Part shown: positions 30,809 through 42,359 of the stretch, piece after piece
How positions within the stretch are numbered: position 1 is the stretch's first letter
Layout of the letters: each line of letters opens with the position of its first letter
Assembly: GCA_023078555.1 (NCBI GenBank)
Contig: CM041199.1
Location: 1,054,001 to 1,118,000 of the forward strand
Length of the DNA: 64,000 nt
Direction of reading: 5' to 3'
Source: Ulva prolifera
Taxonomy: Eukaryota > Chlorophyta > Ulvophyceae > Ulvales > Ulvaceae
The notes under the pieces: model-generated
Seen by the model: only the letters and a program-made list of their open reading frames with translations
Database searches by the model: none
What the model was told of the DNA's origin: nothing
Position numbers and translations under genes: made by a program

Positions 30809-32142
30809 TCCTGCAATGTACTGGATCTTCCTACAGCACTCATGAACCTGGAATGCTCAGCAGCACTGGCTTTCTCCAGGTCGGGATGCTCTTTCACACT
30901 CCTTAGTTGTTGCCGCGGCACTAATGGAGTGGGAGATTTACGACAGTCAGACATGCTGTACTTTTCCAGCAAGTTCTGGATCTTGTTGCGTTGTGTCATT
31001 GTGATTGTTTTGGCTTTTCGATCACGCGTGATCTCAGTGCCAAGTGCCCAAGACAGGTCACCTAAATCTATGCCTTCAAATTTTGTGAGAATAACAGTGA
31101 TTATTTCCTGCAGCCCCGCAGAGCAACTGAAAATAAATAAGTCATCCACCCACAGAAAAATAAAGCACCGATTGGTTTTACTGACGTACAGTCCGGGATC
31201 ACTCTGTGCGCACACAAATCCCAGTTCAGCCAAGACCTTTACTAAAGCTTTATGCCACTCGCGAGCGGCTTGCTTCAGGCCATACAGAGTCTTACGCAAT
31301 TTCCATACATGTGCTGTCCCGTCTGTAAAGTACGGGGGCTGTTCAACGAAAACCTCTTCCTCCAGGTCACCGTTCAGAAAAGCACATTGTATATCTATAT
31401 GCCTAATCTCCAAATCCTCCTGAGCGGCTATAGACAGCAACACACGCAGTGTCGCGTAACTACCAACAGGGGACCAGGTCTCGAAAAAGTCTACTCCTTC
31501 TACCTGAGAAAAACCACGAGCTACATATCGTGCCTTGTACCGCTGAATCTCACCAGCGGGTCCGCGCTTGATCTTGAACAACCACTTGCCCGAGATCGCT
31601 TTCTTACCCGCAGGCAGATAGCACAACTGAAAAGTCCCGTGCTCACCCAGTGCTTCCACCTCCTCCTGCATGGCACGCAGCCAAGCATCCCTGTCCGGAC
31701 CCGCGAGTCCTTCCTTCATAGAAGGTAGATCAGGGTCAGAAGGCTTCGGCTTCCTGGCGGCAGCTGCTCTGCGCGACCCACGACGCTGAGCATTCTGCTG
31801 CTCACCAGACTCCACATGCTGAGGCTTCAGGCCTGCATAGGACACTCCACAGTCAGCCGCGGCTGATGTGTCCTGATCGCAAGCTGAAACATCAATAGCA
31901 ACTTCAACTGTCTCACTACTAGCAATGTCAGAGCCCGCAAGCTCATGCATTTGTACAGCTGCTACATCCGCAGCCAATGGAACAAGGCGTCTGCGTACAA
32001 GAGGATTGATTTTAATATGAGGTAAGGCAGCTGGAATGGCCCTCACCTCGTCTGGCAAATCAACCCCACTTGCGGCTGAGGGGTCCGGATCCTCTCCCCC
32101 TAATCCGGACCAGGTCTCCACCTCATCTGGCTCATCCTCCAA
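30805..32142 (-). CDS. Copia pol, reverse transcriptase part (frame 2)
   Basis: 445 residues. After an acidic linker: AWLRAMQEEVEALGEHGTF, SGKWLFKIKR, YKARYVARGFSQVEGVDFFE, HIDIQCAFLNGDLEEEVFVE, LRKTLYGLKQAAREW and the catalytic VDD at 332-334 (FLWVDDLFIF). This is typical Ty1/copia reverse transcriptase. Its upstream overlap with the gag-integrase frame (32100-32142) lies at a T-run (A-run on the plus strand near 32140), so a one-base length change explains the break. A programmed shift is possible but there is no evidence for it. Confidence 0.9.
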   Translation of the reverse strand: MEDEPDEVETWSGLGGEDPDPSAASGVDLPDEVRAIPAALPHIKINPLVRRRLVPLAADVAAVQMHELAGSDIASSETVEVAIDVSACDQDTSAAADCGVSYAGLKPQHVESGEQQNAQRRGSRRAAAARKPKPSDPDLPSMKEGLAGPDRDAWLRAMQEEVEALGEHGTFQLCYLPAGKKAISGKWLFKIKRGPAGEIQRYKARYVARGFSQVEGVDFFETWSPVGSYATLRVLLSIAAQEDLEIRHIDIQCAFLNGDLEEEVFVEQPPYFTDGTAHVWKLRKTLYGLKQAAREWHKALVKVLAELGFVCAQSDPGLYVSKTNRCFIFLWVDDLFIFSCSAGLQEIITVILTKFEGIDLGDLSWALGTEITRDRKAKTITMTQRNKIQNLLEKYSMSDCRKSPTPLVPRQQLRSVKEHPDLEKASAAEHSRFMSAVGRSSTLQE

Positions 32143-35100
32143 AAAGGCCTCGGCGCCTCGGCTCCTCGCAGGGGCTGAGCAACTGCCCCCGCGCCAGATG
32201 CTGAGGCCGCAGCCGAATTACTCCCAGAGCGGACCCGCTGAGCCTCCAGATGCTGATGAGCCGCAGCTCTTTCATCATCTGAGACGGTGTAGTCCATGCG
32301 CTGTTCGTCATCGTCGTCATAGATGCCAGGACTGTCATCATCGGACGGGTCCTCCATGTCGTCATCAGACGCACTGACAGACATTCGAATGGGGAGCGCA
32401 ACTTCTACACCAGGGTCGTGCAACACAGCATTGCGCGTAACAACATACCGCGCGGTGCGAGAGGGCGTGGCGACAGGATGATATACTTCGCCGTGAACAC
32501 GAGGGGGAGCAGGGACGGCAGGTTGAGCAGCAGCTCTGGACATTGCACGCGTGCGATGCAAAGCTTTTCTGGCTATTTCCGGCGTTGCCCTAGCAGGGTC
32601 ACGTCGGATAATCTCCGCAGAGGAGCCAGCTCCAAATCGTGGAGAGTACGCAGTAGGATCAGGGTCAGGGTTGTCCTGCCGGGATGTCATTTCCATGACA
32701 GGAACCCTACCATGACCAGGGGGGGTGTGAAGCTGGTCACGCAGACGGCGCAACACTCCCCCATCATACGTGTGCTCTGCCGCGAAAGGAGGGACATCGG
32801 CGTCAGTCACACGCTCACCCTCATCGTCCCCCTCGAAAGCAACCGTATAGGAGTTCGCAAACTCCTCAGGTTCCCTCTTGTCCACAACAGCGGACGCATC
32901 GTACTTGCGTACGTGCCGGATCATCTGATCCGCAGTGCACATCACCTGACGCACAACAAAAACCCTACCCCCAGGAACGTCCTGGGCGTACACACGCTGC
33001 ATGCTGGGGCCTAACCCAGCCCCGACCCAGTATGCAGGCACACCCCGCGGGGACAACTTCCGCAGCTTGTCATCCCTAGGGTATGCATACACTTCAACCC
33101 CCCATGGACGCTGCTGCCGCAGCAGATCTTGGAACACCTCAACGGAGGTGTCTCGGAAAAAGGCCATATAAGGAATGATATCCTTATCACAAGACCGCAC
33201 TAAAAACTCATCTAATTCTGTTGTCGCAAGCAACTTGTACTTGCGTTTCTCCTCATCCCTCAACTTATCGCGCTCGGCCTTTTTCATACGCTTACCCTTC
33301 CCTAGGCTCTTTTCAGCTTCGTCAACGTCCGCAGACGCATTGACAGCATGCTGAGCTTTCAGGCCCTTGAGGATGCTCGCCAGTTTGTCATGGTACAATG
33401 CCGATGATGGCGTGAGATTGTGACCATGGACAACGCTGGCGAGGCATTCTATCCACAGGAACAGAGGCAGGCCGCTCGCGAGCAGCACAGCACGGAGTGA
33501 CTCAAAGGCCACTCCGATCCTCCTCTCGATCATGCCATTACAGCGATGAGCGGCTGTGGGGGTCAAGCGGTGAGTGATGCCACGACGCTGGAGGTAGAGC
33601 TTTAAGGCCGCGACCATAAACTCTCCCCCTTTGTCGGTGTGTAGGATGCGCACACCCGGTTCACCTGGCTTCACCACATTCACCCGAATGCGTTCGATAA
33701 TATAAGAGATCATGGCCGCAGCCTCACTCTTTTTGCGCAGACCGACCACGAAAGTATAACGGGTAAAGGCACACATCACAAACAAAACATATTTCACACC
33801 ACCAATTCCTACCGGAGAGACAGGACCAGCTAAATCGGCGTGCAGTTGCTCACCAGGCCACTTGGCCTGGCCCATGAGCTCACGATCATTGGCAGAAAAC
33901 TTGCCCGCAGGCACTTTGCCAATTCTGCAGCCGTGACACCGATTCCCTAGTGGCTCGGAATCGACATCCAAATTCAAATGACCATAGAATTCACTGTTGG
34001 ATTGCATACGTTTCAGAACCCAATTAGACTGATGAAAAGACAAATGTGCTATAAAAGCAGGTTCCAGCAAGTATGCATCATATGGGACCTCAGCTCCCCC
34101 AGCATTGGGTCGCTTCAGGTCAATGGCCGCAACCGCCACATGATGCCACTGCTGTTGATCCTCAATAACTGAGGTCGGACTGCTCTGGTTAGACCAGACT
34201 ACCCCCCTATTGACAGGCGCACCGACGAGAATGGGTTTCGTATCTACCGCCATTTTAAAAGCAAAGACAGGATGACCGTCTACATCTAGTTCCTGAAATT
34301 TGACGTTATCTTCTACGCCGGTAGCCATATCACCCAGACCAGGGACATATAACACATTCCTACGCGTGTCTAGGAACATCTGCTCTGATCTAAGACCCAT
34401 CGTGCTGAGCAGGTTGTACGGACATTCAGGAGCATAGTAAACACCAGGGATTTCCACATCCAGTGGGTGCGTGTTCCCATGCTTGTCCACATAAGCACCC
34501 AGGTTCACCTGAATGGTTCCCCTACCCATGATAGAAAGCTGCCCTGGTCCCGCGAGATTGGCAACTTTCTGACACGGGCCGTACTCAGTGAACATTTCCC
34601 GATTTCCTACTATATGCATGTCCGACCCACTATCAACAATGATGTTCCACGGCATGGACGCGTCCGGCTGTGGGTACTTGGCAGGCATTTCAATAGTGCA
34701 AACATCTCTGGCCGCAGCCTGTTTGCGTTGGGGGCAGTTCGCACGCAAATGTCCCTTCTTCTTGCAGAAGAAACATGTCCTGGTCTCCTCGCGAGGAGCC
34801 TGGCCAGCTGCGAGAGCAGCGACCACAGGGCCGTCACCACGGTGCTGCTTGCGCCAACCATGGCCTGGTTTGCCCGCGGGCGCCCCAGACCTAGCCTGCA
34901 GCGACCGCTGTTGTTTGAGCAAATCAGCGTGCTCAGTGAAACGCGATATTATCACATGAGGGGAGGAGTGTTGAACTTCGCCGCGCACAGCGTTGAACTC
35001 CTCCCCCACCTCTAACAGTTTCAAACGTAGCCATCGCTGGCCCACATCGGCACCTAGTGCCTCCAGTTGAGTGTAAACACTCATCACCTCACCACAATAT

Positions 35101-35741
35101 GTCGCGACATCTTTATTGTGTTGTGACAAAGAATTGAACCGACTCCACAGTCTGTGGATCTCGGCTTCAGTGCTAGGTCTGTACTTGGCAGTCAAGTAAG
35201 ACCATGCTTCACACAAATGTGACATGCGATAGACAGTCGTCCTATCCGCGTCAGGCAAAGACATTAGGACCTGTGTCCTCGCCCTAGCGTGAACACGCTG
35301 TTCGTCCGCAGACGGTGCGTGCTGCAACAAATGATCTAACTCGAACTGACCTAACCACAAAAAGACTTTCTGTTCGTACGCAACGAAACTTTTAGTCTTG
35401 TAATTCCAATCAGGCAATTTCCCTTTAGTCAAATCAGGTTCGCTACGCCCCCGAGATGCGCGCAGCGCCTCGGTTAACGTCTCGAGTGATATGAGTGACT
35501 CAGCGTGACCAGGATCGTTCACAACATGAGAGGAAATAGGCACCTGCTGGCTACTCTGTCCAGTGTGGGAAGAGGGTCGTGGCCGGACAATCCGTCCGCC
35601 CCGGAGCAACATACCCGCAGGCTGTTCTCCGTCAGGGAGCTGCTGGTTAGCGTCCCTGTCGACGAGAGGCTGCTGGTCAGCATCGTCACGCCTCTCCTCG
35701 CGAGGAGAGTTGGCGTTGGCGTTGGAGTTCGAGAGAGACAT
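32100..35741 (-). CDS. Copia gag, protease and integrase (frame 1)
   Basis: 1,213 residues. Gag-like N-terminus with the UBN2-type region DWNYKTKSFVAYEQKVFLWL and LMSLPDADRTTVYRMSHLCE; CCHC knuckle CFFCKKKGHLRANC at 323-336; aspartic protease WNIIVDSGSDMHIVG (DSG near 370); integrase HHCC part ending CHGCRIGK, then the catalytic residues in LHADLAGPV, ILHTDKGGEF and NGMIERRIG; and a long acidic C-terminal linker. Order gag-PR-IN before RT is the copia order. The frame stops at 32100 because of the shift described for the next part. Confidence 0.92.
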   Translation of the reverse strand: MSLSNSNANANSPREERRDDADQQPLVDRDANQQLPDGEQPAGMLLRGGRIVRPRPSSHTGQSSQQVPISSHVVNDPGHAESLISLETLTEALRASRGRSEPDLTKGKLPDWNYKTKSFVAYEQKVFLWLGQFELDHLLQHAPSADEQRVHARARTQVLMSLPDADRTTVYRMSHLCEAWSYLTAKYRPSTEAEIHRLWSRFNSLSQHNKDVATYCGEVMSVYTQLEALGADVGQRWLRLKLLEVGEEFNAVRGEVQHSSPHVIISRFTEHADLLKQQRSLQARSGAPAGKPGHGWRKQHRGDGPVVAALAAGQAPREETRTCFFCKKKGHLRANCPQRKQAAARDVCTIEMPAKYPQPDASMPWNIIVDSGSDMHIVGNREMFTEYGPCQKVANLAGPGQLSIMGRGTIQVNLGAYVDKHGNTHPLDVEIPGVYYAPECPYNLLSTMGLRSEQMFLDTRRNVLYVPGLGDMATGVEDNVKFQELDVDGHPVFAFKMAVDTKPILVGAPVNRGVVWSNQSSPTSVIEDQQQWHHVAVAAIDLKRPNAGGAEVPYDAYLLEPAFIAHLSFHQSNWVLKRMQSNSEFYGHLNLDVDSEPLGNRCHGCRIGKVPAGKFSANDRELMGQAKWPGEQLHADLAGPVSPVGIGGVKYVLFVMCAFTRYTFVVGLRKKSEAAAMISYIIERIRVNVVKPGEPGVRILHTDKGGEFMVAALKLYLQRRGITHRLTPTAAHRCNGMIERRIGVAFESLRAVLLASGLPLFLWIECLASVVHGHNLTPSSALYHDKLASILKGLKAQHAVNASADVDEAEKSLGKGKRMKKAERDKLRDEEKRKYKLLATTELDEFLVRSCDKDIIPYMAFFRDTSVEVFQDLLRQQRPWGVEVYAYPRDDKLRKLSPRGVPAYWVGAGLGPSMQRVYAQDVPGGRVFVVRQVMCTADQMIRHVRKYDASAVVDKREPEEFANSYTVAFEGDDEGERVTDADVPPFAAEHTYDGGVLRRLRDQLHTPPGHGRVPVMEMTSRQDNPDPDPTAYSPRFGAGSSAEIIRRDPARATPEIARKALHRTRAMSRAAAQPAVPAPPRVHGEVYHPVATPSRTARYVVTRNAVLHDPGVEVALPIRMSVSASDDDMEDPSDDDSPGIYDDDDEQRMDYTVSDDERAAAHQHLEAQRVRSGSNSAAASASGAGAVAQPLRGAEAPRPFWRMSQMRWRPGPD

Positions 35742-36046
35742 CCTGCATCAGGACAGATGGTTGTTTGTCGCGCGCAGCAACTAACCAGTGGGATTGCTCG
35801 CAAGCAAACAAGTTGAGAGAACAAGCGAACGCGTTCGCTTTTCTCAGCGCTGATCATTAAAACAAGCTTCTCGAATTGTGTCTAACAACAATATGCTACG
35901 AGAGAGCTAAATGATGCCTGCGCTTTTGACCGCAGTCTGAGCGCCGGCAGAGCAGTGGAATGCCCGCCGTGTCTGCGCGCAGACATTGGCCGACGGCTTC
36001 CTGAACAAGACCATAAACAGACATAGCGCTAACTTCACCGATACCA

Positions 36047-36406
36047 TGTCAGAAACCGTTTCATCTTGCAGGCCAGACGCGCAGTCTCAGTTCAGGTCAC
36101 ATCGGGTCAGCCAGCGTTTCCATACCTGCTGCGCACAGAGGTAGAACCGAGGAAACGCGTAAGAGGAGATAAGTGCTAGTACCGTAAGACAGTGTTGAGA
36201 ATGGTTACAGATCTCAGTGTGCACATGCTTATATGCACACTGAACACTCAACACTCAAGGTTACGGCGGGAAACCCTCGCACGATCTCTCTCACTACATC
36301 GAGACGATCCTAGCTGGCGGCTTACCCCTACACTGGATCCGCGGATCGTTCGTGCATGGGTGCACCTGTCACCACACTGCTGCCCGCAGGCTCATGCATT
36401 GTGACA
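36047..36406 (-). repeat. Copia 5' LTR
   Basis: 360 bp, twin of 29808-30167. The region 35742-36046 is the leader between this LTR and the gag start and contains the primer-binding site. Confidence 0.94.
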
Positions 36407-37095
36407 TAACACACGCTGTAGTACAAGCTGTAACTCATGTTGTAGCACACGCTGTAGCACGAGCTTAAGCACCAGGAGTAAAACATGCGTAGCATAGCAC
36501 ACGCTGTAGCACATGCTGTGGCAGCCGCAGTGGCATCAGCTGTTGCATATCTGTAACACACGTTGTACCACAAGCTGTAGCATGAGCTTTACCACAAGCG
36601 GTAACACATGCTGTAACACACACTGTAGTACATCTGTGGCACAAGCCAGAGCACATGCTGTAGCCAAGCTGTAGCACACGTTGCAGCACCTGCGGTGGCG
36701 CACGCGAGTGCACAAATTTCTTTAAACTATAACACACGCTGTAGTACAAGCTGTACCTGATGCTGAAGCACACACTATAGCGCGCATGCAGTGGCATCAG
36801 CTGTTGCACATTTGTACCACAAGCTGTAGCATGAGCTTTAGCACAAGTTGTAACAGACACTACCTCTGTGGCACAAGCCATAGCACATGCTGTAGCACAC
36901 GCTGTAGCACACACGCAGCATACGCTGCAATACACGATGTGGCACACGCTGTAGCACACGCTGTGGCACGAGCTTTAGCACAGGCTGTAAGACATGTGTA
37001 GCACACGCTGTAGCAGACGCGGTAGCACACGCAGGAGCACGTGCTGTAGCACACGCTGTAGCGGACGCTGCAGCACAATCCAGAGCAGACGCTGA
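36407..37095 (-). repeat. 12-bp minisatellite, reverse orientation, part 2
   Basis: Continuation of 29078-29802 across the copia insertion. It ends about 90 bases before the first exon of copy 2. The last units read like GTAGCAGACGCG and GAGCACGTGCTG. Confidence 0.9.
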
Positions 37096-37183
37096 TGTGA
37101 TCATCGTAACATCACACACCGCCACAGAGCAACACGTACGCGCGCAACCATGATTACAACATCACACCAAGGACGGGCCTGCA

Positions 37184-38636
37184 GGATGACAGAGGTGGCG
37201 GCGTCGGCAGACGCGGCAAAGCTGACGATCGAAGTGGTGACCTCGCCCGTCGACGATGTGCAGTGGTCTGTGCGGTGGCACGGGCCGCCGGGGAAGCGTC
37301 GGTATGCACTTGACCCAGACCTGTGTGGTGTACTTTTGTTGCCACCTCCCGCCTTGTATGCTTCTACCGCGTGGCGTCGCGGGACCGGTGGCAAAATGTT
37401 CTGCTCTGCCGGTCGACAGCCTCCTACCCTTGTGTCCACCGTTCCGGCTCGATCGGCGCGCCACACTCTCTGGTATGCAGGGCAATGGCGCAGTTCCTCA
37501 AGGGACGGCGTGGGCACCATCTGCGCACACGGCGGCTGTGGCGCCGGGAGGAGCTTGAAGACGTCGCTCGCGGCCACCGCGGCCACCGCGGCGAAGTTCG
37601 GCGCAACCGGTGGCGCGACCAGCGCATCGCCATGGTCAGCTTGCCGGTGTTGGATGGAGCAGCGCCGTCGCCGGCAGCCCTCGCGGATCGGGTCCAGGCA
37701 GCGCGTACTTGGCTGCTCAATCCAGAGCGAAAACGCGGCGTGGCCACGGAGTCGCCAACAGCCACACGCGTACACGTGTCGGTGCCTGACTCAGCAGAGG
37801 TCGTCATGCGGCTGTCAGCGTATGGCCTCGCATGGTGCGAGGGACTCGCACCTGGGCGCGGGGCTGGCGCGGTACCGGTCGGGACCGCTCTCTCCACGGC
37901 GAGGGCCGAGCCGGGGTGTCCGCTGCAGGCGGGGCGAATCACCGCAGGCATGCACTTGGTCTCGTGCGTCATGAGATGTGTCCAGGTGCTGCTGCAATCG
38001 GCGATGGCTGAGCCAGCCGCTCGTGAAGACGATGCGAGGGTGGCGCGCGTCCTGCTCTTGGCAGCGCGCTTTGCTGCGATCGGCTTGGCGGCGGCAGCGG
38101 GGCGCCGCGCCGGGGCCGCCTTTGGCACTGATGAACACCGAGGCCACACTGGTACCACGGCAGGTGTGGTTGCAGGCGGCGGGAGTGTAGTGGAAGCAGC
38201 CCCATGTCGCCCTGTCGCACCGGATGTGGCGACAGCGACGGAGAGCGGGGCTGAAGGGAGTGTGGCTGCACTAGTCATCGGCGGTGCGCAAGACGCACCA
38301 GCGCGACGCGGCATGGGGGCCAGGCTCAGAGGAGGAGGGGACGCCATCGTGGTGTCAGACTCTGATAGCGAGGACGAGGCTGACGACGGCGATGGCAGGG
38401 CTTCAGCGCGGTCGCCTGCCGAGGATGCTTGCGGAGGAGCATTGGCCGCTGCAACTTCTAGTCGCGCCGCCGCCGCCGCACGCTTGACTCCCGCGCCCGC
38501 TCACACTGCCTCGGCAAATGCACCAGGACATCCAGCCCGTGTGCCGGAGCAGAGCAACGTCGCCGAATCTGGGAGGGGGGTTGAGGTGGCCCGGGGGCGC
38601 GCACACGAGTTGCTGCATAGTGCCGGAGCAGAGCAA

Positions 38637-38670
<34 letters not shown>

Positions 38671-38727
38671 TTGGAGGGCTCCGAGAATGAAGTCGAGGAT
38701 ATGCTTGTGGACCCGATCGCATACGAC
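37184..38727 (+). pseudogene. Copy 2 exons A: N-terminal region with G-tract frameshift
   Basis: Exon at about 37184-37310 after GCCTGCAG, reading MTEVAASADAAKLTIEVV then DDVQWSVRWHGPPGKRR; intron 37311-37479; exon from about 37480 to 38727 with AQFLKGRRGHHLRTRRLWRR, AWCEGLAPGRGAG, RITAGMHLVSCVMRCVQ and the SIM-like RGGGDAIVVSDSDSEDE. A pure run of 32 G at 38638-38669 throws the frame off between HELLHSAGAEQR and LEGSENEVEDML. The exon ends YDR before GTGCGC. It matches copy 1 exons 1-2 throughout, but here the second half is a separate exon. Confidence 0.65.
38638..38669. repeat. Poly(G) tract, 32 nt, inside an exon
   Basis: A pure G run within the coding part of copy 2 exon A. Its length sets whether the two halves of the exon are in the same frame. 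Confidence 0.95.
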
Positions 38728-39024
38728 CGGTGCGCGCCCTATGTCAGTCACGTGAACCGTAATGGGGCCATTCAACTTTGACAATTCGTCGGGCCAGCCG
38801 CTGGACGGTCGGGCATCACGCGCACCGCGCGCAGCAATCAAGATTCACAAACACTATCGCAGGCGTCCATGTCGACCCTCCCATGCGCACATGTTTTGTC
38901 AGGTGATGACTGTTCGTGCAGCCTTTGCCCACCTTTGAGGCACATGACATCTGGTGTGTCGTTTGTGAACATGCCCCTATGCCACTTCTCTAGCTAGCTC
39001 TGCATGCGATCCGCTATGATGCAG

Positions 39025-40622
39025 GGTAGTGCGCGACATGGCGCACACCGTAAAATCCGATGCTGCGCCGCGTCTTAGAGGGGGAGGGGACGTCATCATG
39101 ATGTCCGACTCCGAAGAAGAAGCGGAGCGTGGCGGCGCCAAAGACGGTGCGGCGGCGCAATGTGCCGCCGGGGTGGTCTCTGGTGAAGAATCGGCACCAG
39201 CGGGGCCATCGCCCAAGCCGCGGCACGCCTCCGCGGCGCCGGCGCGATTCCGGCCGTCTCGGACCCAGAGGATGCTGATCGGGCTTAGCAAGCAGCATGC
39301 GGGAAAGCGCCCGCGGGAGGAGGCGCCGTGGTCCCCCGCAACCGTCGTCACGGCGGCGAGCGCGGGTGCACGGGCAGCGGTCAATCAGAGCGTGGGCGGC
39401 GGTGACAATGCAGGGTCGGTAAGCGCTGCGTTCGGCGGCGCTGGCACGGGGTGTAAAGCGACAGTGGGAGACGTGCACGTGGCCGGGGTCGCTGTCCAAA
39501 GGGATCCGGACGTGTCATGGATCGGTCGGCGTGGCGCAACCGGCGGACATGGGTGCAACGATGATCGCGGCGCTTCGCAGGCGTCGATCCGCCGCAGCGC
39601 TGCTGCGCTGTCGAGGGACGTCCTCAGTGCCTTTGCCGAGGACCCGCCCGTGGCGGGTGCTTCAGGGAGAGGCGCCTCGACGACCTTGACACCCTCGGCC
39701 ACCGTTTCGGGGGGTGCGGAGCAATGCGATGCGGCAGCTGCTCGTGGGGCCGGGCGTGGGGGCTCAGGAGGACGCGGCCGTGCAACCGCTCGTGGACGGG
39801 GCCGCGTCGGCAAGGGGCGCAAACCCGTCATCAAGCTCGGTCCAATGCCGCCGCTCGACGGTGCTGCTGGTGCCGGGGGAAGCAAGCAGCCGCCCAGAGT
39901 CGCTGTGGCGGGCATGACGGGTGACGGGCCACAGGCGCCCACACCTCTTGCGCGCAAGCCGCATGCAGTCATCACCGCCGCAGCGGCGCCGCCCGCTCCC
40001 GTGTGTGACAGCGCGCTGAGCTCCGAGGAACCCGCCCTCGTGATAGACGTCGAGGCCTCGGCACCAGGACCATGCGGCGCCAGCGATGCTGTCCACCCAA
40101 CTCCTCTCGCCACTTGCGCCACACTGGCGGCAGCCCCACATCGGGTAGCAGGCGCAGCTGCCGCACAGGCACCAGCTGCCGACAACGCCACCGCGGCGTG
40201 GGCCCCGACCGCCGCACCCAGCGATCCGTTGCCCGGGCTTCACGCTGCCGAGCCCGCGCGCCCGCAGTTGTCGCGCCGGCAGATGGCGGCCATCTTGCTG
40301 GACGAATCAGACGACGGCGCCCCGGACGCGGCGCCGACGGCGCACCGGGCGCAGGTGCTGTTTGATACAGAGTCCGAGGATGAAACAAGGAGGGTTTGTG
40401 GATCGTCGCCGGTCGCTGCTGCGACGCTGCATGACGCGGTGCCCGAGGTCGAGGGCTAGGCACCAGCGCAGCTGTGAGCGACGTTGCGGACGCGTGTGAG
40501 GCGGACGTTGACGACCTCAACATCGAGGGCTTAGACTTTGACGAGCTCGAGGCCGAGGCGGAGATGGAGGGCGCTTTGAACGAGCTGGGGGACATGCTCG
40601 CGGACCCCGCCACCTTCAACCG
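39025..40622 (+). pseudogene. Copy 2 exon B1 (SIM-containing, first of two)
   Basis: Starts after ATGATGCAG in the phase left by exon A and reads VVRDMAHTVKSDAAPRLRGG then GDVIMMSDSEEEAE. Family blocks follow: RTQRMLIGLSKQHAGKRPRE, PDVSWIGRRGA, ASIRRSAAALSRDVLSAF, KGRKPVIKLGPMPPLDG and ILLDESDDGAPD. It runs open to 40459, then an apparent one-base shift or an unseen short intron separates the last part (LNELGDMLADPATFNR) before a GTGCGA donor. The long minus-strand frames across it are shadows. Confidence 0.6.
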
Positions 40623-40859
40623 GTGCGAGCATTGTTGAACCTCTGTTTACATTCGATGTCGCCTTCACGAGCCGACACCGAGCCCTCCTCTTGCGTGCCG
40701 TTGTTCAGACGCGCTTCTAGAGATGCATGCCGTTCCTCGAATCCATGTCGCGTGTGCAAAGGCGTCAGCTTGCATGGCATCTGTATAAGTTGTGCGATGC
40801 ATATGCTGTGCGCCAGAGTCTTGCCACGCCGCGTTGTGACCCGGCGTGCGATGCTCCAG

Positions 40860-41367
40860 GTTCGTGAACGGCATGGTGGAGGCTGCACGGGCCGCTTCCG
40901 AGCAGCAACGCAACACTCGGAACGTCCGCCTCATCGAACAGGAGGACGGTCCCACCGAACTGCGGTGGACAGAAGATGCGGCGTTGTGGGGCACAATGTA
41001 CAAAGCCCGGTACGCATCGCAGGGGAAGGACCTCGCCCGCATGTTTGTGCTATTCACACGCGCGTTGGTCGCGGTGGTGGTGTCCCACCGTGCCGACCCG
41101 GACTTCCGTACGTCATGTGAAAAGATGATCTCCGAGTGGGTGGACGCGCGGGGGCCAGATCCGTCGGCGCGGGTGCCGCTACGCGCCGTCATCAAGAGCT
41201 TGCGCTTTTGCGGCAAGGGCGCATTCCTGCACGCGCTGTACACGCTGTCGTGGGCCGGCCACATCCGCACGATGGCCTCTTTCAACGCCCTGCGGTTTGT
41301 GTTCAACGCTACCGTCACTCTCTGCTTCGAGGACCTGGACTATTTCGGCCAGGACGGCGATGGCTAC
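40860..41367 (+). CDS. Copy 2 exon C1
   Basis: Starts after TGCTCCAG and encodes RFVNGMVEAARAASEQQRNT, ELRWTEDAALWGTMYKARYA, ALVAVVVSHRADPDFRTSCE, FLHALYTLSWAGHIRTMASF and ends GDGY before GTGCGC. It is open and clearly homologous to copy 1 exon C with many synonymous changes. It is followed not by exon D but by a TG repeat and a second B-C pair, so it could be spliced only by skipping about 3 kb. Confidence 0.6.
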
Positions 41368-41595
41368 GTGCGCACCGACTATCCGGGTTGACAGGTCGCG
41401 TTTGTATTACGAGTTGGGCGGATAGCGCCGCCGCACCGTTTGACATGGCTGCCGATTGGAGCGTTGTTCATCGTTATTGAGCTTTGATTTGTCACGACTC
41501 TGAGCTTTCACACTTCGGGGGGGAAGACCGTCCTTGACTATCACGGGCACCTCACCACCGGCACATTCAACAATGTTTGCTTTGGATAGTGTTGC

Positions 41596-42145
<550 letters not shown>

Positions 42146-42359
42146 GCATTGATGTGTTTGTCGAATAGCGATTCCTCTTGCGCTGTAGCTGTTGTTTCTT
42201 CTTGGTTCATGCCTTGTACACACTAGGCCTAACATCTGTTAGATAAGTGGGCCCATGCCGATGCGTCATGTCGCAGTGATGTGATTTGTGTTATGTGTCC
42301 GTCTCCTATGCCATCTTCCTGTGCTCTATCGCTGCTTATCGCCACCCCCTATAATGCAG

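Larger units (their letters stand above)
29808..36406 (-). mobile_element. Ty1/copia retrotransposon
   Basis: A 6,599-bp element on the minus strand with 360-bp LTRs at 36047-36406 (5') and 29808-30167 (3'). The LTRs begin TGTCA and end TGACA as read on the plus strand and differ by about three bases. TAACA flanks both ends (29803-29807 and 36407-36411) as the target-site duplication. Directly inside the 5' LTR lies TGGTATCGGTGAAGTTAG, a primer-binding site resembling those matching initiator-tRNA ends; a TATGGGGGAG purine tract precedes the 3' LTR. The coding frame is broken twice, so this copy is probably not autonomous. It lies in the minisatellite just upstream of copy 2. Confidence 0.96.

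Noticed and set aside
36192..36404. 70-residue frame (also at 29956)
   Set aside because: Lies entirely in the copia LTRs and has no domain.
29078..37095. CRISPR-like array of short repeats
   Set aside because: Units are contiguous and degenerate without unique spacers, and the genome is eukaryotic; it is a minisatellite.
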